Assembly: GCA_944381635.1 (NCBI GenBank)
Contig: CALWLY010000008.1
Location: forward strand, 1 to 64,000
DNA from: an uncultured Lachnospiraceae bacterium
GTDB lineage: Bacteria > Bacillota > Clostridia > Lachnospirales > Lachnospiraceae
Length of the DNA: 64,000 bases
Direction: 5' to 3'
Shown: piece after piece, positions 23,323 through 33,058 of the stretch
Position numbering within the stretch: the stretch's first letter is position 1
Layout of the letters: each line of letters starts with the position of its first letter
Notes under the pieces: model-generated
What the model saw: the letters and a program-made list of their open reading frames with translations, nothing else
Databases searched by the model: none
What the model was told of the DNA's origin: nothing
Position numbers and translations under genes: made by a program

Positions 23323-24582
23323 TTAGTTCAGCGGATTTTTATAAAATTCACGGAATTCCTCATAGCCTTCTTTCGTCAGCTGTTCTTTCTGGAATTTCTT
23401 GTTTTTATTCATTCTTGCCACCAGAACCTGAGTTCCGTCCTGACGCTCTTTCTGTGCCTCGGCGATAACCTGACACAGTCTGTCTCCGGCTACGCCTTTT
23501 TCAATCAGATAAGCGATTTTTCTGCTTTCTCCCGGGATTTTAAAGCCGTTTTCCAGCATGATCATGATAATACGCTCAAAACCAATGGAAAATCCGCAGG
23601 CAGGAACATCTTTTCCGGTAAATTTGCCTACCATCTTGTCATATCTTCCGCCGCCGCCGCAGCTTCCGCCGAATTCCGGCATGGCAATTTCAAAAATAGT
23701 ACCTGTGTAATAGGACATTCCTCTTACCAAAGTAGGATCAAACACGATTTCAAAGTTTCCGGCTTTTGTAGCTCTGACACTTGCGATGATTTCCTGTAAG
23801 TTGCCTTCCACTTCTTCCTCCAGAAATCCCTGCAATTTGTCTCCCAGGTAAACAAGACCGTCGCTGCTTTCTTCCAGTCCGCGGAACAGTTCCAGATATT
23901 TCTCGATGGATTCATCTGCATATCCGTTCTTTTTCAGTTCCTGCTCCACGCCGTCCAGGCCGATTTTGTCCATTTTATCCAGGATGATAAAGACAGAGTC
24001 ATAATCCTCCTGGTTAAATCCGCTGTAGGCAGCCATTGCTTTCAGGATTCTTCTGTCATTGATCCGGATCTGGAAGTTCTGAAATTCCAGTCTGGTCAGC
24101 GTTGTGGTAGTCGCTAAAATCAGCTCGATCTCTGCCAGGTTGGAGGGCTCTCCCAAAATATCGATATCACACTGCATAAACTGACGGAAACGTCCTTTCT
24201 GCGGGCGTTCTGCACGCCATACATTTCCAATCTGAAGTGCCTTAAAAGGGTTGGGCAGCTCATTGGCATTGTTGGAATAATAACGCACCAGGGGCACGGT
24301 AAGGTCATAGCGCAGACCGCCGTCCACCAGGTCGGCTTCCTCCTTTGCGGTCTCTAAATTCAGCTTTTCGCCGCGCTTTAATATTTTGAAAATCAGTTTT
24401 TCATTCTCTCCGCCCTGCTTGCTGCTTAAGTTCGCAATATTTTCCACACAGGGAGTTTCAATAGATGTAAAACCGAATTTTGCGTAGGTTTCTTTGATCA
24501 CCCCGATGACATAATCTCTTAACTGCATCTCCGCAGGAAGGATATCCTTCATCCCGGTTGCTGGTTTCTTGCTCAGTGCCAT
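23323..24582 (-). CDS. hisS: Histidine-tRNA ligase
   Basis: HisRS charges tRNA-His. The 419-aa class II enzyme begins with the KPATGMKDILPAEM segment and shows motif 2 (QIGNVWRAERPQKGRFRQF), the histidine-binding LVRGMSYYTGTIFEI and motif 3 (CGFSIGFERI), with a shortened anticodon-binding domain at the C-terminus. AAAGGAATGTGAATAC precedes ATG. It lies between hemZ and aspS in the same orientation, a common clostridial order. Confidence 0.97.
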   Translation of the reverse strand: MALSKKPATGMKDILPAEMQLRDYVIGVIKETYAKFGFTSIETPCVENIANLSSKQGGENEKLIFKILKRGEKLNLETAKEEADLVDGGLRYDLTVPLVRYYSNNANELPNPFKALQIGNVWRAERPQKGRFRQFMQCDIDILGEPSNLAEIELILATTTTLTRLEFQNFQIRINDRRILKAMAAYSGFNQEDYDSVFIILDKMDKIGLDGVEQELKKNGYADESIEKYLELFRGLEESSDGLVYLGDKLQGFLEEEVEGNLQEIIASVRATKAGNFEIVFDPTLVRGMSYYTGTIFEIAMPEFGGSCGGGGRYDKMVGKFTGKDVPACGFSIGFERIIMIMLENGFKIPGESRKIAYLIEKGVAGDRLCQVIAEAQKERQDGTQVLVARMNKNKKFQKEQLTKEGYEEFREFYKNPLN

Positions 24583-24692
24583 GTATTCACATTCCTTTCT
24601 TTCAGGGAGAAAAACCGGGAACTCTCCTCTTTCCCAAAACTCATCTTCTCCTGTTTGTTCTCATATTCCTTTTGATTCTACACGCTTTTGGG

Positions 24693-26159
24693 CTATTTTT
24701 CAAGTCCAAGCATCTTGCGTTTTCTCTCAATCATCTCGTCGATTCTCTCTATGTAAAGAGCCACGTCCTTCACGTTGTCGCATCTTTCAATGCGTCCGTC
24801 AGGGTAAACAATCTTGGAGATAGTGCCTGCTCCCAGAGCCATGATCGACTGTTTTTCTTCCATGATCAGAATATTGTAGATTCCATAGTTGCCCTCTGTG
24901 GCATATCCTACATTTTCAAAATTTCCGGACATATTTTTCTGACGGTAAAGATAATAAGGCTTCATGCCAAGCTCCTGTGCCGCTCTGGCGGCAATTTCCA
25001 TAGTCCGGTCCGTATTGTTTAATGTCTGTATTCCGTTCTGTTCGATCCACTGACTCAGCTTGGAAGCTCTCTTTATAGCCAGTGAATGCACTGTCAGACT
25101 GTCGGGGCGCAGTCTTTTTATGGCTTCCATAGTAGCCGCCACGTCCTCCTCGGTTTCCCCGGGAAGTCCCAGAATCAAATCCATATTGATGTTTGGAAAG
25201 CCCACTTCTCTTGCCAGATTGAAAGCGTCAACCACCTGCTTTACCGTGTGCTGACGTCCGATCAGACGAAGCGTTTCCTCTTTCATCGTCTGCGGATTTA
25301 CAGAAATTCTGGCAACTCCATGCTTTTTGAGCACCTCCAGCTTTTCTCTTGTAATGCTGTCTGCCCGTCCCGCCTCCACGGTAAATTCCTTGACCTGTGA
25401 AAAATCAAAAGATTCCCGCACTTTGGTCAAAAGCCGGTCCAGTTCCTCCGCCTCCAGTGTGGTAGGGGTTCCTCCGCCGATATACACGCTGTCCAGGATT
25501 TTGTCCCTGCAGGCTTCCTTTACAAACTCTATTTCCTGATCCAGCGCATCCAGGTACTCTCCCACTCTCTTCTTCCACGCACAGATGGGGAAAGAAGTAA
25601 AGGAACAGTACAGACAGGTTGTGGGGCAAAAAGGAATTCCGATGTACAGGCTGTATCCTTCCTCATAATGAATTTCCGAGAGAATTCTCTTTTCTCTCTC
25701 TGCAATGTCCAGGCTGAGCCGCGCCTTTTCTTCAGACGCGTAATAAGTATCCTGCATATAGGAAAGAATTTCCTTCTCCTCTTTTCCCTCCTCCAGAAGC
25801 TGCATGGCAATCTTGGTAGGGCGGATGCCGGTAAGGGTTCCCCAGGGAAGTTTCTTGCCCGTAAGCTCTGAAAGCATCTGATACAGCTGCTGTTTCAGTT
25901 CATTCTTCACTGCCGGGCGGCCCTGAATTTCCTTCAGAGAACAGATTTGTTCTTTTTTGTCATAACCGTTTTTGGGGAAAATGCCCATGCGGATCTCTTC
26001 CGGAGCAAAAGTGATATAAAACTCCGGCATTCCCTCATCCGACGTCAGATCCTTTTGTCCCTGTACAAATACTTTTACCGTCTCTTCCGGGTAAAAAGCC
26101 TTTACCATGGAATGAATGTCATATTCAAACTGCGGTTCATTTAAAATTACTGCAATCAC
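24693..26159 (-). CDS. hemZ: Oxygen-independent coproporphyrinogen dehydrogenase HemZ (radical SAM)
   Basis: HemZ is a HemN-like radical SAM enzyme placed in heme synthesis, although other clostridial roles are possible. The 488-aa protein has an N-terminal HemZ-specific region and a radical SAM core with GIPFCPTTCLYCSF (CxxxCxxC). The core continues with YIGGGTPTTL and INMDLILGLPGET. Translation most likely starts at GTG 26159 behind AGAGGAAAATT, giving the typical opening IAVILNEPQFEYDI. The open frame to 26414 upstream is unlike the family. No other heme genes are nearby. It is part of the rel-MBL-hemZ-hisS-aspS series. Confidence 0.93.
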   Translation of the reverse strand: MIAVILNEPQFEYDIHSMVKAFYPEETVKVFVQGQKDLTSDEGMPEFYITFAPEEIRMGIFPKNGYDKKEQICSLKEIQGRPAVKNELKQQLYQMLSELTGKKLPWGTLTGIRPTKIAMQLLEEGKEEKEILSYMQDTYYASEEKARLSLDIAEREKRILSEIHYEEGYSLYIGIPFCPTTCLYCSFTSFPICAWKKRVGEYLDALDQEIEFVKEACRDKILDSVYIGGGTPTTLEAEELDRLLTKVRESFDFSQVKEFTVEAGRADSITREKLEVLKKHGVARISVNPQTMKEETLRLIGRQHTVKQVVDAFNLAREVGFPNINMDLILGLPGETEEDVAATMEAIKRLRPDSLTVHSLAIKRASKLSQWIEQNGIQTLNNTDRTMEIAARAAQELGMKPYYLYRQKNMSGNFENVGYATEGNYGIYNILIMEEKQSIMALGAGTISKIVYPDGRIERCDNVKDVALYIERIDEMIERKRKMLGLEK

Positions 26160-26376
26160 AATTTTCCTCTTTTCCGTCTTTTCCAAAGGAAAGGAATGCT
26201 GCAAAACAGTCTGCTGCGCAGCCGCTTTTAGGCATTCCTTTTCTTTGCAAATCCATTTACCGTTCATCCATCCGCCTTCCGGCATCCGTCTGAACGGCTG
26301 CGTTGTTTTGTTTCCTCTTTTTATCCAAAAACCTTGCTGCGTTTTAGACAAGGCAGCATTTCCGAAATTCTCCCTG

Positions 26377-27009
26377 CTACTGGCAGTAAGGATTGTATTT
26401 CTTCTCTTTGCCAATCGTAGTCATCTCGCCATGTCCCGGATACACTTTCGTTTCCTCCGGAAGCACGAAAAGCTTTTCCTTGATGGAGCGAACCAATTTG
26501 CTCATGCTGCCGGTGGGAAAATCTGTCCTTCCTACCGATTCTTCAAACAAGGTATCCCCGGATATGAGAACGCCGTCCTCTTTAAAGTAATAGCAGCAGC
26601 TTCCCATCGTATGACCCGGTGTGGCAATCACCTGAAAAGTAAAACCGGCGATAGTCTTTTCTTCTCCATCTTTCAGGTATTCATCTGGCTGAATGGTACA
26701 GGGTCTTCCCGCCTGAGCGCTGATATTCACATACGCATCCTGGCATACGGTCTTTTCTTCCTCATAAGCATAAATCTTTGCTCCGGTAAGCTCCCGCAGC
26801 TTTTCCGCTCCCCAGATATGGTCAAAATGTCCGTGAGTCAGCAAAATAGCCGCCACCCGAAAACCCTTGATCTTCAGAGCGTCATAGATGGCTTCCCCTC
26901 TGTCCGCCGGATCAATGAAAATAATTTCATCCTGTCCTTCCCGGTATAAAAAATAACAGTTCGTCTGGCACATTCCTATGGTCATGCGTCCGATTTTCAA
27001 TTCTGACAT
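26377..27009 (-). CDS. MBL-fold metallo-hydrolase (glyoxalase II-like)
   Basis: This 210-aa metallo-beta-lactamase-fold hydrolase has the motif THGHFDHIWG plus metal ligands in ATPGHTMGS, SGDTLFE and VYPGHGE. Hydroxyacylglutathione hydrolase is a frequent label, but clostridia often lack glutathione, so the substrate is unknown. AAGGGAGAGATT precedes ATG. It follows rel by 121 nt and precedes hemZ, all on the minus strand. Confidence 0.9.
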   Translation of the reverse strand: MSELKIGRMTIGMCQTNCYFLYREGQDEIIFIDPADRGEAIYDALKIKGFRVAAILLTHGHFDHIWGAEKLRELTGAKIYAYEEEKTVCQDAYVNISAQAGRPCTIQPDEYLKDGEEKTIAGFTFQVIATPGHTMGSCCYYFKEDGVLISGDTLFEESVGRTDFPTGSMSKLVRSIKEKLFVLPEETKVYPGHGEMTTIGKEKKYNPYCQ

Positions 27010-27033
27010 AATCTCTCCCTTTTTGTCTTTTTA

Positions 27034-27063
27034 CGGCTGCCATGGAATTTTTCCATGCAGCCG
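27034..27063 (-). other. Intercistronic hairpin between rel and the MBL gene
   Basis: CGGCTGC-CATGGAA pairs with TTCCATG-CAGCCG, leaving one bulge and a short T-rich loop. There is no U-tract on the minus strand, so it looks like a processing or stabilising hairpin and not a terminator. Confidence 0.6.
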
Positions 27064-27130
27064 TCTCTGTTTTTGTGTGCTCTGTCTATGTTTTGCCCAA
27101 TCCAGGGACAAATACCGCCGTCTGCTTTTG

Positions 27131-29443
27131 TCAGCCCGGCTTTCTCTCGATATCCATTACGCTGTCAATGTTGCGGATTTTATCGCAGATACGGCCTAAT
27201 TCCTCCTTGCCGGAAATCTCGAAAGATACGGAAAGTGTAGCCAGCCCCTGCTTGTTTGTACGGGTATTCAAAGACAGAATGCTGATGTTTTTCTCTGTGA
27301 GAGCTTTGGAAATATCCACCAGAAGCCCTTTTCTGTCGTGGGCGTAAATATTGATTTCCGTAATATATTTTTCCCCGGTTTCTTCCGCCTGTTCCCACTC
27401 CGCATCGATCAGTCTGGCCCTGTCTATCTCAGGCAGATTTAAAATATTGATACAGTCGGTTCTGTGAATGGACACGCCGCGTCCCCTTGTGACAAAGCCT
27501 ACGATCTCGTCGCCGGGAACCGGAGAACAGCATTTGGAGAAGCGCACTGCCACATCATGAATGCCTTTTACCGTGATGCCGCTTTTCTTTCTGGGCAGCA
27601 TCTGTTTGTTTGAGTTTTCATTGTTTGCGGCAATAGCCTGAAGCACTTCCTCATTGGAGACGATCTTCGGATGATCCTTATCGTACATCTCCTGCATGCG
27701 GTTGATGATCTGTCCTTCCTTAAGTCCGCCGTGACCTACGGCTGCCAGCACGGAATCCCAGTCGTGGAACCCATATTTTTTCATAATGGCATTCATATAT
27801 TCCGGCTTCATAATGTTGACTGTATTGACAGATTTGGACTTACAGTAGGAACTGATCAGTTCCTTGCCCTTAACAATATTCTCTTCTTTAAACTGGTTTT
27901 TAAACCACTGGTTGATTTTATTTTTAGCCTGAGTGCTCTTTACCACATTCAGCCAGTCGCGGCTTGGTCCCTTACTGTTTTGAGAAGTAAGAATCTCGAC
28001 TCTGTCTCCGTTTTGGATCTCGTAGTCGATGGTAACCAGCTTTCCGTCCACTCTGGCTCCGATCATCTTATTTCCCACCGCACTGTGAATGCTGTAGGCA
28101 AAGTCGATGGGCGTGCTTCCTGCGGGAAGGGTTTTTACTTCCCCGGTAGGGGTAAAGCAGTAGACACTGTCGGAAAACAGATCCAGATCGCTTTTTAACA
28201 GGTTCATAAACTCCTTGTTATCAGACATCTCTCTCTGCCATTCCAGAATCTGGCGCAGCCAGGCAAGTTTTTCCTCCTCCTGCGCTGCCACTTTCTTTCC
28301 GTCGGAAGCTTCTTTGTATTTCCAGTGAGCGGCAATACCGAATTCTGCCGCCTTGTGCATCTCAAACGTACGAATCTGTATTTCAAAAGGCTGACCTGAA
28401 CTGCCGATCAGCGTGGTATGCAAAGACTGGTACCGGTTAGGCTTTGGCATGGCAATATAGTCTTTGAAACGCCCCGGGATCGGTTTGTACATCTCGTGGA
28501 TCACACCAAGCGCAGCATAACAGTCCTTGACCGTATTGACAATGATGCGGACCGCAAACAAGTCATAAATCTGGTCGATGGTCTTATGCTGATTTTTCAT
28601 TTTTTTATAAATACTGAAAAAATGCTTTACGCGGCCGTCAATCTTTGCCTCGATGCCCGCCTTGCGTATGTGCTCGCTCACCTCATCCACAATCTTCTGA
28701 ATATAGGCTTCCCTCTCGGTTTTCCGAACGGCGATCTTATCCACAAGGTCATAGTAAACATCCGGTTCCAGATACTTTAAGGACAAGTCGTCCAGTTCCA
28801 CCTTGATCTTGGAAATTCCCAGCCGCTGAGCGATCGGAGCATAAATATCCATGGTTTCCCTGGCGATGCGCAGCTGCTTTTCGTGAGGCATATGCTTAAG
28901 AGTACGCATGTTGTGAAGACGGTCAGCAAGCTTGATCATGATGACACGGATATCCTTTGCCATGGCAAGGAACATTTTCCTTAAGTTTTCCGCCTGCATT
29001 TCCAGCTGAACTGCTGATTTGTTTCCGTCATCCTTAGCCAGATGCAGATGCTGCAGTTTGGTCACGCCGTCAACCAGCAGCGCCACATCCGGTCCGAACT
29101 GTTCTTTGATCTCCTCTTCCGTCATAATGGTGTCTTCCACCACATCATGCAGAAGTCCTGCAATGATCGTCTCTTTGTCAAGTTCCAGGTCTGCCAGAAT
29201 GATCGCCACACACAGCGGGTGGATGATATACGGCTCCCCTGATTTGCGCACCTGATTTTTATGCGCCTCAGATGCGATTTTATATGCCTTCTCAATCATG
29301 GAAATATCATCGGAAGGATGATATTTGCGCACACGTTCTATCAAATCCTGGTAAAGCTCTTCCGGACTTGTAAATTCCTTAATCGCCTCAATGCGTCCGT
29401 CGTCCAATACCAGGCTTGTTGTTTTCTTCTTTTCTTCTGCCAT
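27131..29443 (-). CDS. relA: Bifunctional (p)ppGpp synthetase/hydrolase Rel
   Basis: Rel makes and degrades the stringent-response alarmone. The 770-aa protein contains the HD hydrolase domain (AGLLHDVVEDT, His99-Asp100; KLADRLHNMRTL), the synthetase domain with RFKDYIAMPKPNRYQSLHT, then TGS (VYCFTPTGEVKTLPAG), a zinc-finger/helical region with KCCSPVPGDEIVGF, and a C-terminal ACT domain. RFKD in the synthetase marks the bifunctional type. It is driven by a consensus promoter just upstream and heads the MBL-hemZ-hisS-aspS series. Confidence 0.97.
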   Translation of the reverse strand: MAEEKKKTTSLVLDDGRIEAIKEFTSPEELYQDLIERVRKYHPSDDISMIEKAYKIASEAHKNQVRKSGEPYIIHPLCVAIILADLELDKETIIAGLLHDVVEDTIMTEEEIKEQFGPDVALLVDGVTKLQHLHLAKDDGNKSAVQLEMQAENLRKMFLAMAKDIRVIMIKLADRLHNMRTLKHMPHEKQLRIARETMDIYAPIAQRLGISKIKVELDDLSLKYLEPDVYYDLVDKIAVRKTEREAYIQKIVDEVSEHIRKAGIEAKIDGRVKHFFSIYKKMKNQHKTIDQIYDLFAVRIIVNTVKDCYAALGVIHEMYKPIPGRFKDYIAMPKPNRYQSLHTTLIGSSGQPFEIQIRTFEMHKAAEFGIAAHWKYKEASDGKKVAAQEEEKLAWLRQILEWQREMSDNKEFMNLLKSDLDLFSDSVYCFTPTGEVKTLPAGSTPIDFAYSIHSAVGNKMIGARVDGKLVTIDYEIQNGDRVEILTSQNSKGPSRDWLNVVKSTQAKNKINQWFKNQFKEENIVKGKELISSYCKSKSVNTVNIMKPEYMNAIMKKYGFHDWDSVLAAVGHGGLKEGQIINRMQEMYDKDHPKIVSNEEVLQAIAANNENSNKQMLPRKKSGITVKGIHDVAVRFSKCCSPVPGDEIVGFVTRGRGVSIHRTDCINILNLPEIDRARLIDAEWEQAEETGEKYITEINIYAHDRKGLLVDISKALTEKNISILSLNTRTNKQGLATLSVSFEISGKEELGRICDKIRNIDSVMDIERKPG

Positions 29444-29579
29444 ACCTGTCTCACCACCATTTCCTCATATTCTGGATCTCAAATTGCGGATAAGACAAAA
29501 CCTTTCTCACACAATCTTCCAGTCTCTTCATGCAGACATCCTCTCTTTTTCCATAATATTCAACAAAATGCTACTTTAT

Positions 29580-29608
29580 ATTATATTATTTCTATTTTGC
29601 AAAGTCAA
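29580..29608 (-). promoter_or_regulatory. rel promoter, consensus sigma-A
   Basis: On the minus strand TTGACT (29608-29603) and TATAAT (29585-29580) are exactly 17 nt apart, about 130 nt upstream of the rel ATG. Confidence 0.85.
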
Positions 29609-29629
29609 CGACCCAGCTTTTGGAGGATT

Positions 29630-29792
29630 TCATAAATTATTGCTGTCTTTCAGAGGAATATACAGTACAAGCGTATATTTTCCGTTTTCCCTCACCGTTT
29701 CCATATTGCCGCCGTTTCTTACCAGTTCTGCCAAAGTCAAAGAAGAGTCTTGTAAAATCTGAGAATTCCTTCCCGTTTTTACAAGACTCTTT
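29630..29792 (-). other. Possible gene remnant plus inverted repeat upstream of the rel promoter
   Basis: A minus-strand frame ending at 29630 reads LVRNGGNMETVRENGKYTLV and then LYIPLKDSNNL before the stop. It looks codon-biased and faintly like the end of a histidine-kinase ATPase domain, but it has no start or upstream domain. AGAGTCTTGTAAAA (29746-29759) and its complement (about 29777-29790) form a hairpin inside it, which may terminate the neighbouring PHP gene. The call is weak. Confidence 0.3.
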
Positions 29793-29807
29793 TCCTTTGC
29801 ACAAGCT

Positions 29808-30722
29808 TTACTTCGCTTCGTGTTTTAACTCTTGTTTCGTTTCTTTGGATGTTTCTTTAGATATCTCTTTGGATGTTTCTTTTTTTGTTTCCCTGCGTAC
29901 TTCTTTTTGAGACTCTTTCGCGTGCTTACCTACTTTTTCCACTCGTTCAATAAAGCCTTTTTTCAGCTTGCTGCTGCGCTTGGGCGCTTTCGTCCAGCCT
30001 CCCAGCTTATTGTAGACCCAGAAAGAATACGGCAGGATTGTTTTTACCTTTCCAAGCTTTCCCTTTGATGTGTTGGTGTAAATACTTCCCCCACACACCG
30101 GCTTTTTCCCGCTTTTCATAAATTCGATCAGCTGGGTCTCGCTCTCGATCTCGTCGGGGATTTCCGTGTAAGCCAGACCTACACAGTCATACTTGTGAGA
30201 ATCGCTTCCGCCGGTTCCCGGCAGATTGTATTGTTCTGCCACAGCGGCTGCTTTTTCATTTACCTGCAAAGGTTCGCAGGAATTAAAAATTTCAATAAAA
30301 TCAAATTCTTTGATAATGTCAGGATTTCTTTTATAAGCTTTTGCATTCATAAAGCTCATAAACTTCTCCCCGCATGGATGAGCGGGTCCCAAAATTCCTC
30401 CATAATTATGCACCAGAGGAATCAGCAGGTTTACCGGAATGCCTCTCAGCTCTAAAAGACGCATTTTGATGTTTTCCGGCATGATCACAATAATATGACC
30501 TGCATCCAGGGTATCGTATTCAATTCCTTTAAAGACTTTAAAATCTGTATATTTATCCCCTTTGATATTATTTTTCCAGTATCGGTATCCATCATAAGAG
30601 TCATGGTCTGTGACAACCATTCCTCCAAATCCTTTTTCACGAAGCAGGCGAATATATTCCTCTATCGGCACCTTTCCGTCTATCGAACCTTCTCTGGTAT
30701 GGCAATGCATATCAATTTTCAT
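29808..30722 (-). CDS. PHP-domain metal-dependent phosphoesterase
   Basis: PHP proteins are metal-dependent phosphoesterases. This one has 304 aa from ATG 30722 (AAAGGAGATGGCGTC upstream). Metal motifs are visible: MHCHTREGS, TDHDSYDG, KGIEYD, PAHPCGE, EIFNS and GGSDSHKYD. The substrate is unknown; family relatives act on nucleoside phosphates. The C-terminal 35 residues are a repetitive basic tail of KET/KEI triplets (KETSKEISKETSKETK), possibly for RNA, DNA or membrane binding. It sits directly downstream of the EAL signalling gene. Confidence 0.88.
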   Translation of the reverse strand: MKIDMHCHTREGSIDGKVPIEEYIRLLREKGFGGMVVTDHDSYDGYRYWKNNIKGDKYTDFKVFKGIEYDTLDAGHIIVIMPENIKMRLLELRGIPVNLLIPLVHNYGGILGPAHPCGEKFMSFMNAKAYKRNPDIIKEFDFIEIFNSCEPLQVNEKAAAVAEQYNLPGTGGSDSHKYDCVGLAYTEIPDEIESETQLIEFMKSGKKPVCGGSIYTNTSKGKLGKVKTILPYSFWVYNKLGGWTKAPKRSSKLKKGFIERVEKVGKHAKESQKEVRRETKKETSKEISKETSKETKQELKHEAK

Positions 30723-30763
30723 GACGCCATCTCCTTTCACGGTATCCCATCAAAACTGTATTT

Positions 30764-33028
30764 TCAGAGCTTGTCAGGTTTCATTCCATATTTTTCTATA
30801 AATTCTTCCAGCGGAATAGGACGGCTGTATAAATAGCCCTGCCCGAAATCACAGTCAAGCCTTTTTATCAGCTCTTCATTTTCTTTTGTTTCCACGCCTT
30901 CCACAACGGTAGTTACATTCATGGCTTTCGCCAGTTTCACCACATATTCCATCAGCAGCGCCTGCCTGTCGGCATTTTCTTTTTTCATTCCCAATAAAAA
31001 CATTCTATCCAGTTTCAGCTCATCAATATGCAAACCGCTTAACGTATTTAGAGAAGAATACCCATTTCCAAAATCATCCATGGAAACGCGGAAGCCTTTT
31101 TCATGAAGTCTTTCGATCGTGGCATTCAGCTCTTCTATATTCTCTGCCGCCAGCCCTTCCAGAACTTCCAATGTGATCCACTCCGATGAAACCTGATATT
31201 TTTCCGTGATTTCACACAGTTTCTCCACGTAATCACTTTCATAAAACAAAAGCTTGGACTGGTTAATAGAAATAGGAAGCACAGGAATTCCGGCGTCCTT
31301 CCAGTTTTTCAGACAGAGACATACTTTTTCAAACATATAAAGATCCAGCTTTACACAGAATCCATTCTGCTCAAACAATGGAATAAAATTATCCGGAAAA
31401 AGCATAGTCCCATCCGCTTTTATCCAACGCACCAATGCTTCCGCACCGGAGAGTTTCCCGGATTTCAGATCAATTTTAGGCTGCAGATAAAGCTGAAATT
31501 CTCCCTTTGCCAAGGCTTTTTGTTTGTGACTTTCCACATAGTTTTGAATCTGCTCCTGCTTATGAGCCTGTCCATCATAAAAAGCTCTGTCAATTCCAGG
31601 CCTCTTCGCCTGTTTCAGAGCAAACCTTGACTGATTCATCATAGAAATGCAGGAATCTCCCTGCTCTCTGGGGCCCATCACAATGCCTGCGTAAATCTGA
31701 ATCTGATAATTTCGCTTATACACAGCGGACAGACCGCTGATTTCGTCTGTGATTTTCTGTACTCTGTCCATCAGTCTTTTTTTGTCTGTCTCTTTAAACA
31801 AACCGATAAACTGGTCATCATTTTCCCGGCAGTAGGTTTCCCCTTCACCCAGATTTCCCGCTATCGTCTTTTGCATATGGCGCAAAAGGTCATCTGCCAC
31901 ATACGTGCCGAAAATCTCGTTGATAAACTGAAACTGTCTGATGTTGAACATCACCATGCTGTAATCATCGCTTTTCTGAAGAAGCTCATCACATTCTTCC
32001 TGGAAATGCGCCAGATTGTAGGCTCCCGTCAGCGGATCAAAATAAGCCAGGTTAGCTAAATATATCTGGTTTTTCCGGATTTTGCGATAGACATATATGA
32101 TAAACACCATCACCAATGTCAGAATACCTACAAAGGTAAACCTGGCTATTTTCAGCATATAGAACGCGGAATCGCTTCCGCCTCGGAATGTATCCACACA
32201 AAAAAGATACCAGCCGTTGATTCCTACCGGTTCGAAATATACCGAACTTTCCGTCCCCTTATACTCATAATCTGTCTGATAAGACTCTCCGTTTTTCAAA
32301 GCCTCCCTTATAGCATCTTCATCCTTGAAATGGTTTTCTCCTCCAAATAAAGAATCCATATCTTCCGGTACCAGCCGATAGTCCGAACGGATCAAAAAGT
32401 TCCCTTCTGAATCCATCAGATGCGTGTACGTTCTTGGCTGTGCCTGCCCTGATGGCTGCAAAAACTCCTTAAATTCCTGCACATCATCTCCGGCAGTGAG
32501 CACTCCTATTACTTCCTCACCATCATAAATAGGAACTCCGACTACAATCATCTCCTGATCCAGCTCCTCATCATAATAGATATCAGAAATAACCTCTTCC
32601 CCCCGCAGTCCCTGTGCAATCACTTCCTGCAATTCTTGCGGCAATTCTTCCCAGGATCCTATCTCGATATCTTCCGCGAGAGTCACTCTGATAGAAGTGC
32701 CGCTTTTGCCGTAATAGCCCATGCTGATAAATCGGTTGTTCGCGTTGGATTTTTCCAGCCCTCTGGCAAAACTTTCCCTGTCTGTATAAATTCCAAACTC
32801 CATAAAACCGACTAATGTGTTCAGCGTCTGCAAGTCCGCATCCAACTGCTTTAAAATATGTATTTTGTACTCTTTCGTCTCCGCCATAAGCTGCGATCGA
32901 ATTGTATCTCTCTGTGCGTTTTCCAGCAAAGCATAGATAGCACTCCCTCCTGTCATCAGACAGAAGGATAAAATACAAATAATGATCGTGACTCGCAGAA
33001 GACTTTTTCTTATTTTTTTCTCAATCAT
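30764..33028 (-). CDS. Cache-sensor c-di-GMP phosphodiesterase with degenerate GGDEF domain
   Basis: This membrane signalling protein (754 aa) has TM1 (12-34), an extracytoplasmic dCache-like sensor (about 40-285) and TM2 (293-315). A GGDEF domain follows (about 325-485) and then an EAL domain (about 500-745). The diguanylate cyclase site is RENDDQF (401-407) in place of GGDEF, so it should not make c-di-GMP. The EAL domain keeps GAEALVRW (Glu530), the SINQSKL Asn, the LEVLEG Glu, DDFGNGYSS, ELKLD and VVEGVE, consistent with c-di-GMP hydrolysis. The ribosome site is weak. It probably controls surface behaviour in response to an external ligand. Confidence 0.92.
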   Translation of the reverse strand: MIEKKIRKSLLRVTIIICILSFCLMTGGSAIYALLENAQRDTIRSQLMAETKEYKIHILKQLDADLQTLNTLVGFMEFGIYTDRESFARGLEKSNANNRFISMGYYGKSGTSIRVTLAEDIEIGSWEELPQELQEVIAQGLRGEEVISDIYYDEELDQEMIVVGVPIYDGEEVIGVLTAGDDVQEFKEFLQPSGQAQPRTYTHLMDSEGNFLIRSDYRLVPEDMDSLFGGENHFKDEDAIREALKNGESYQTDYEYKGTESSVYFEPVGINGWYLFCVDTFRGGSDSAFYMLKIARFTFVGILTLVMVFIIYVYRKIRKNQIYLANLAYFDPLTGAYNLAHFQEECDELLQKSDDYSMVMFNIRQFQFINEIFGTYVADDLLRHMQKTIAGNLGEGETYCRENDDQFIGLFKETDKKRLMDRVQKITDEISGLSAVYKRNYQIQIYAGIVMGPREQGDSCISMMNQSRFALKQAKRPGIDRAFYDGQAHKQEQIQNYVESHKQKALAKGEFQLYLQPKIDLKSGKLSGAEALVRWIKADGTMLFPDNFIPLFEQNGFCVKLDLYMFEKVCLCLKNWKDAGIPVLPISINQSKLLFYESDYVEKLCEITEKYQVSSEWITLEVLEGLAAENIEELNATIERLHEKGFRVSMDDFGNGYSSLNTLSGLHIDELKLDRMFLLGMKKENADRQALLMEYVVKLAKAMNVTTVVEGVETKENEELIKRLDCDFGQGYLYSRPIPLEEFIEKYGMKPDKL

Positions 33029-33058
33029 CTTTTGTAGTCTTCATTGTTTTTTTAATAG

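Noticed and set aside
21368-24582. T-box riboswitch for aspS or hisS
   Set aside because: I looked for AGGGTGGNACCGCG and nearby stems on the minus strand of both leaders and found none.
26160-26414. Longer HemZ with about 85 extra N-terminal residues
   Set aside because: The extra part is basic and repeat-like, overlaps the end of the MBL gene, and GTG 26159 has a good AGAGGA site giving the typical family start.
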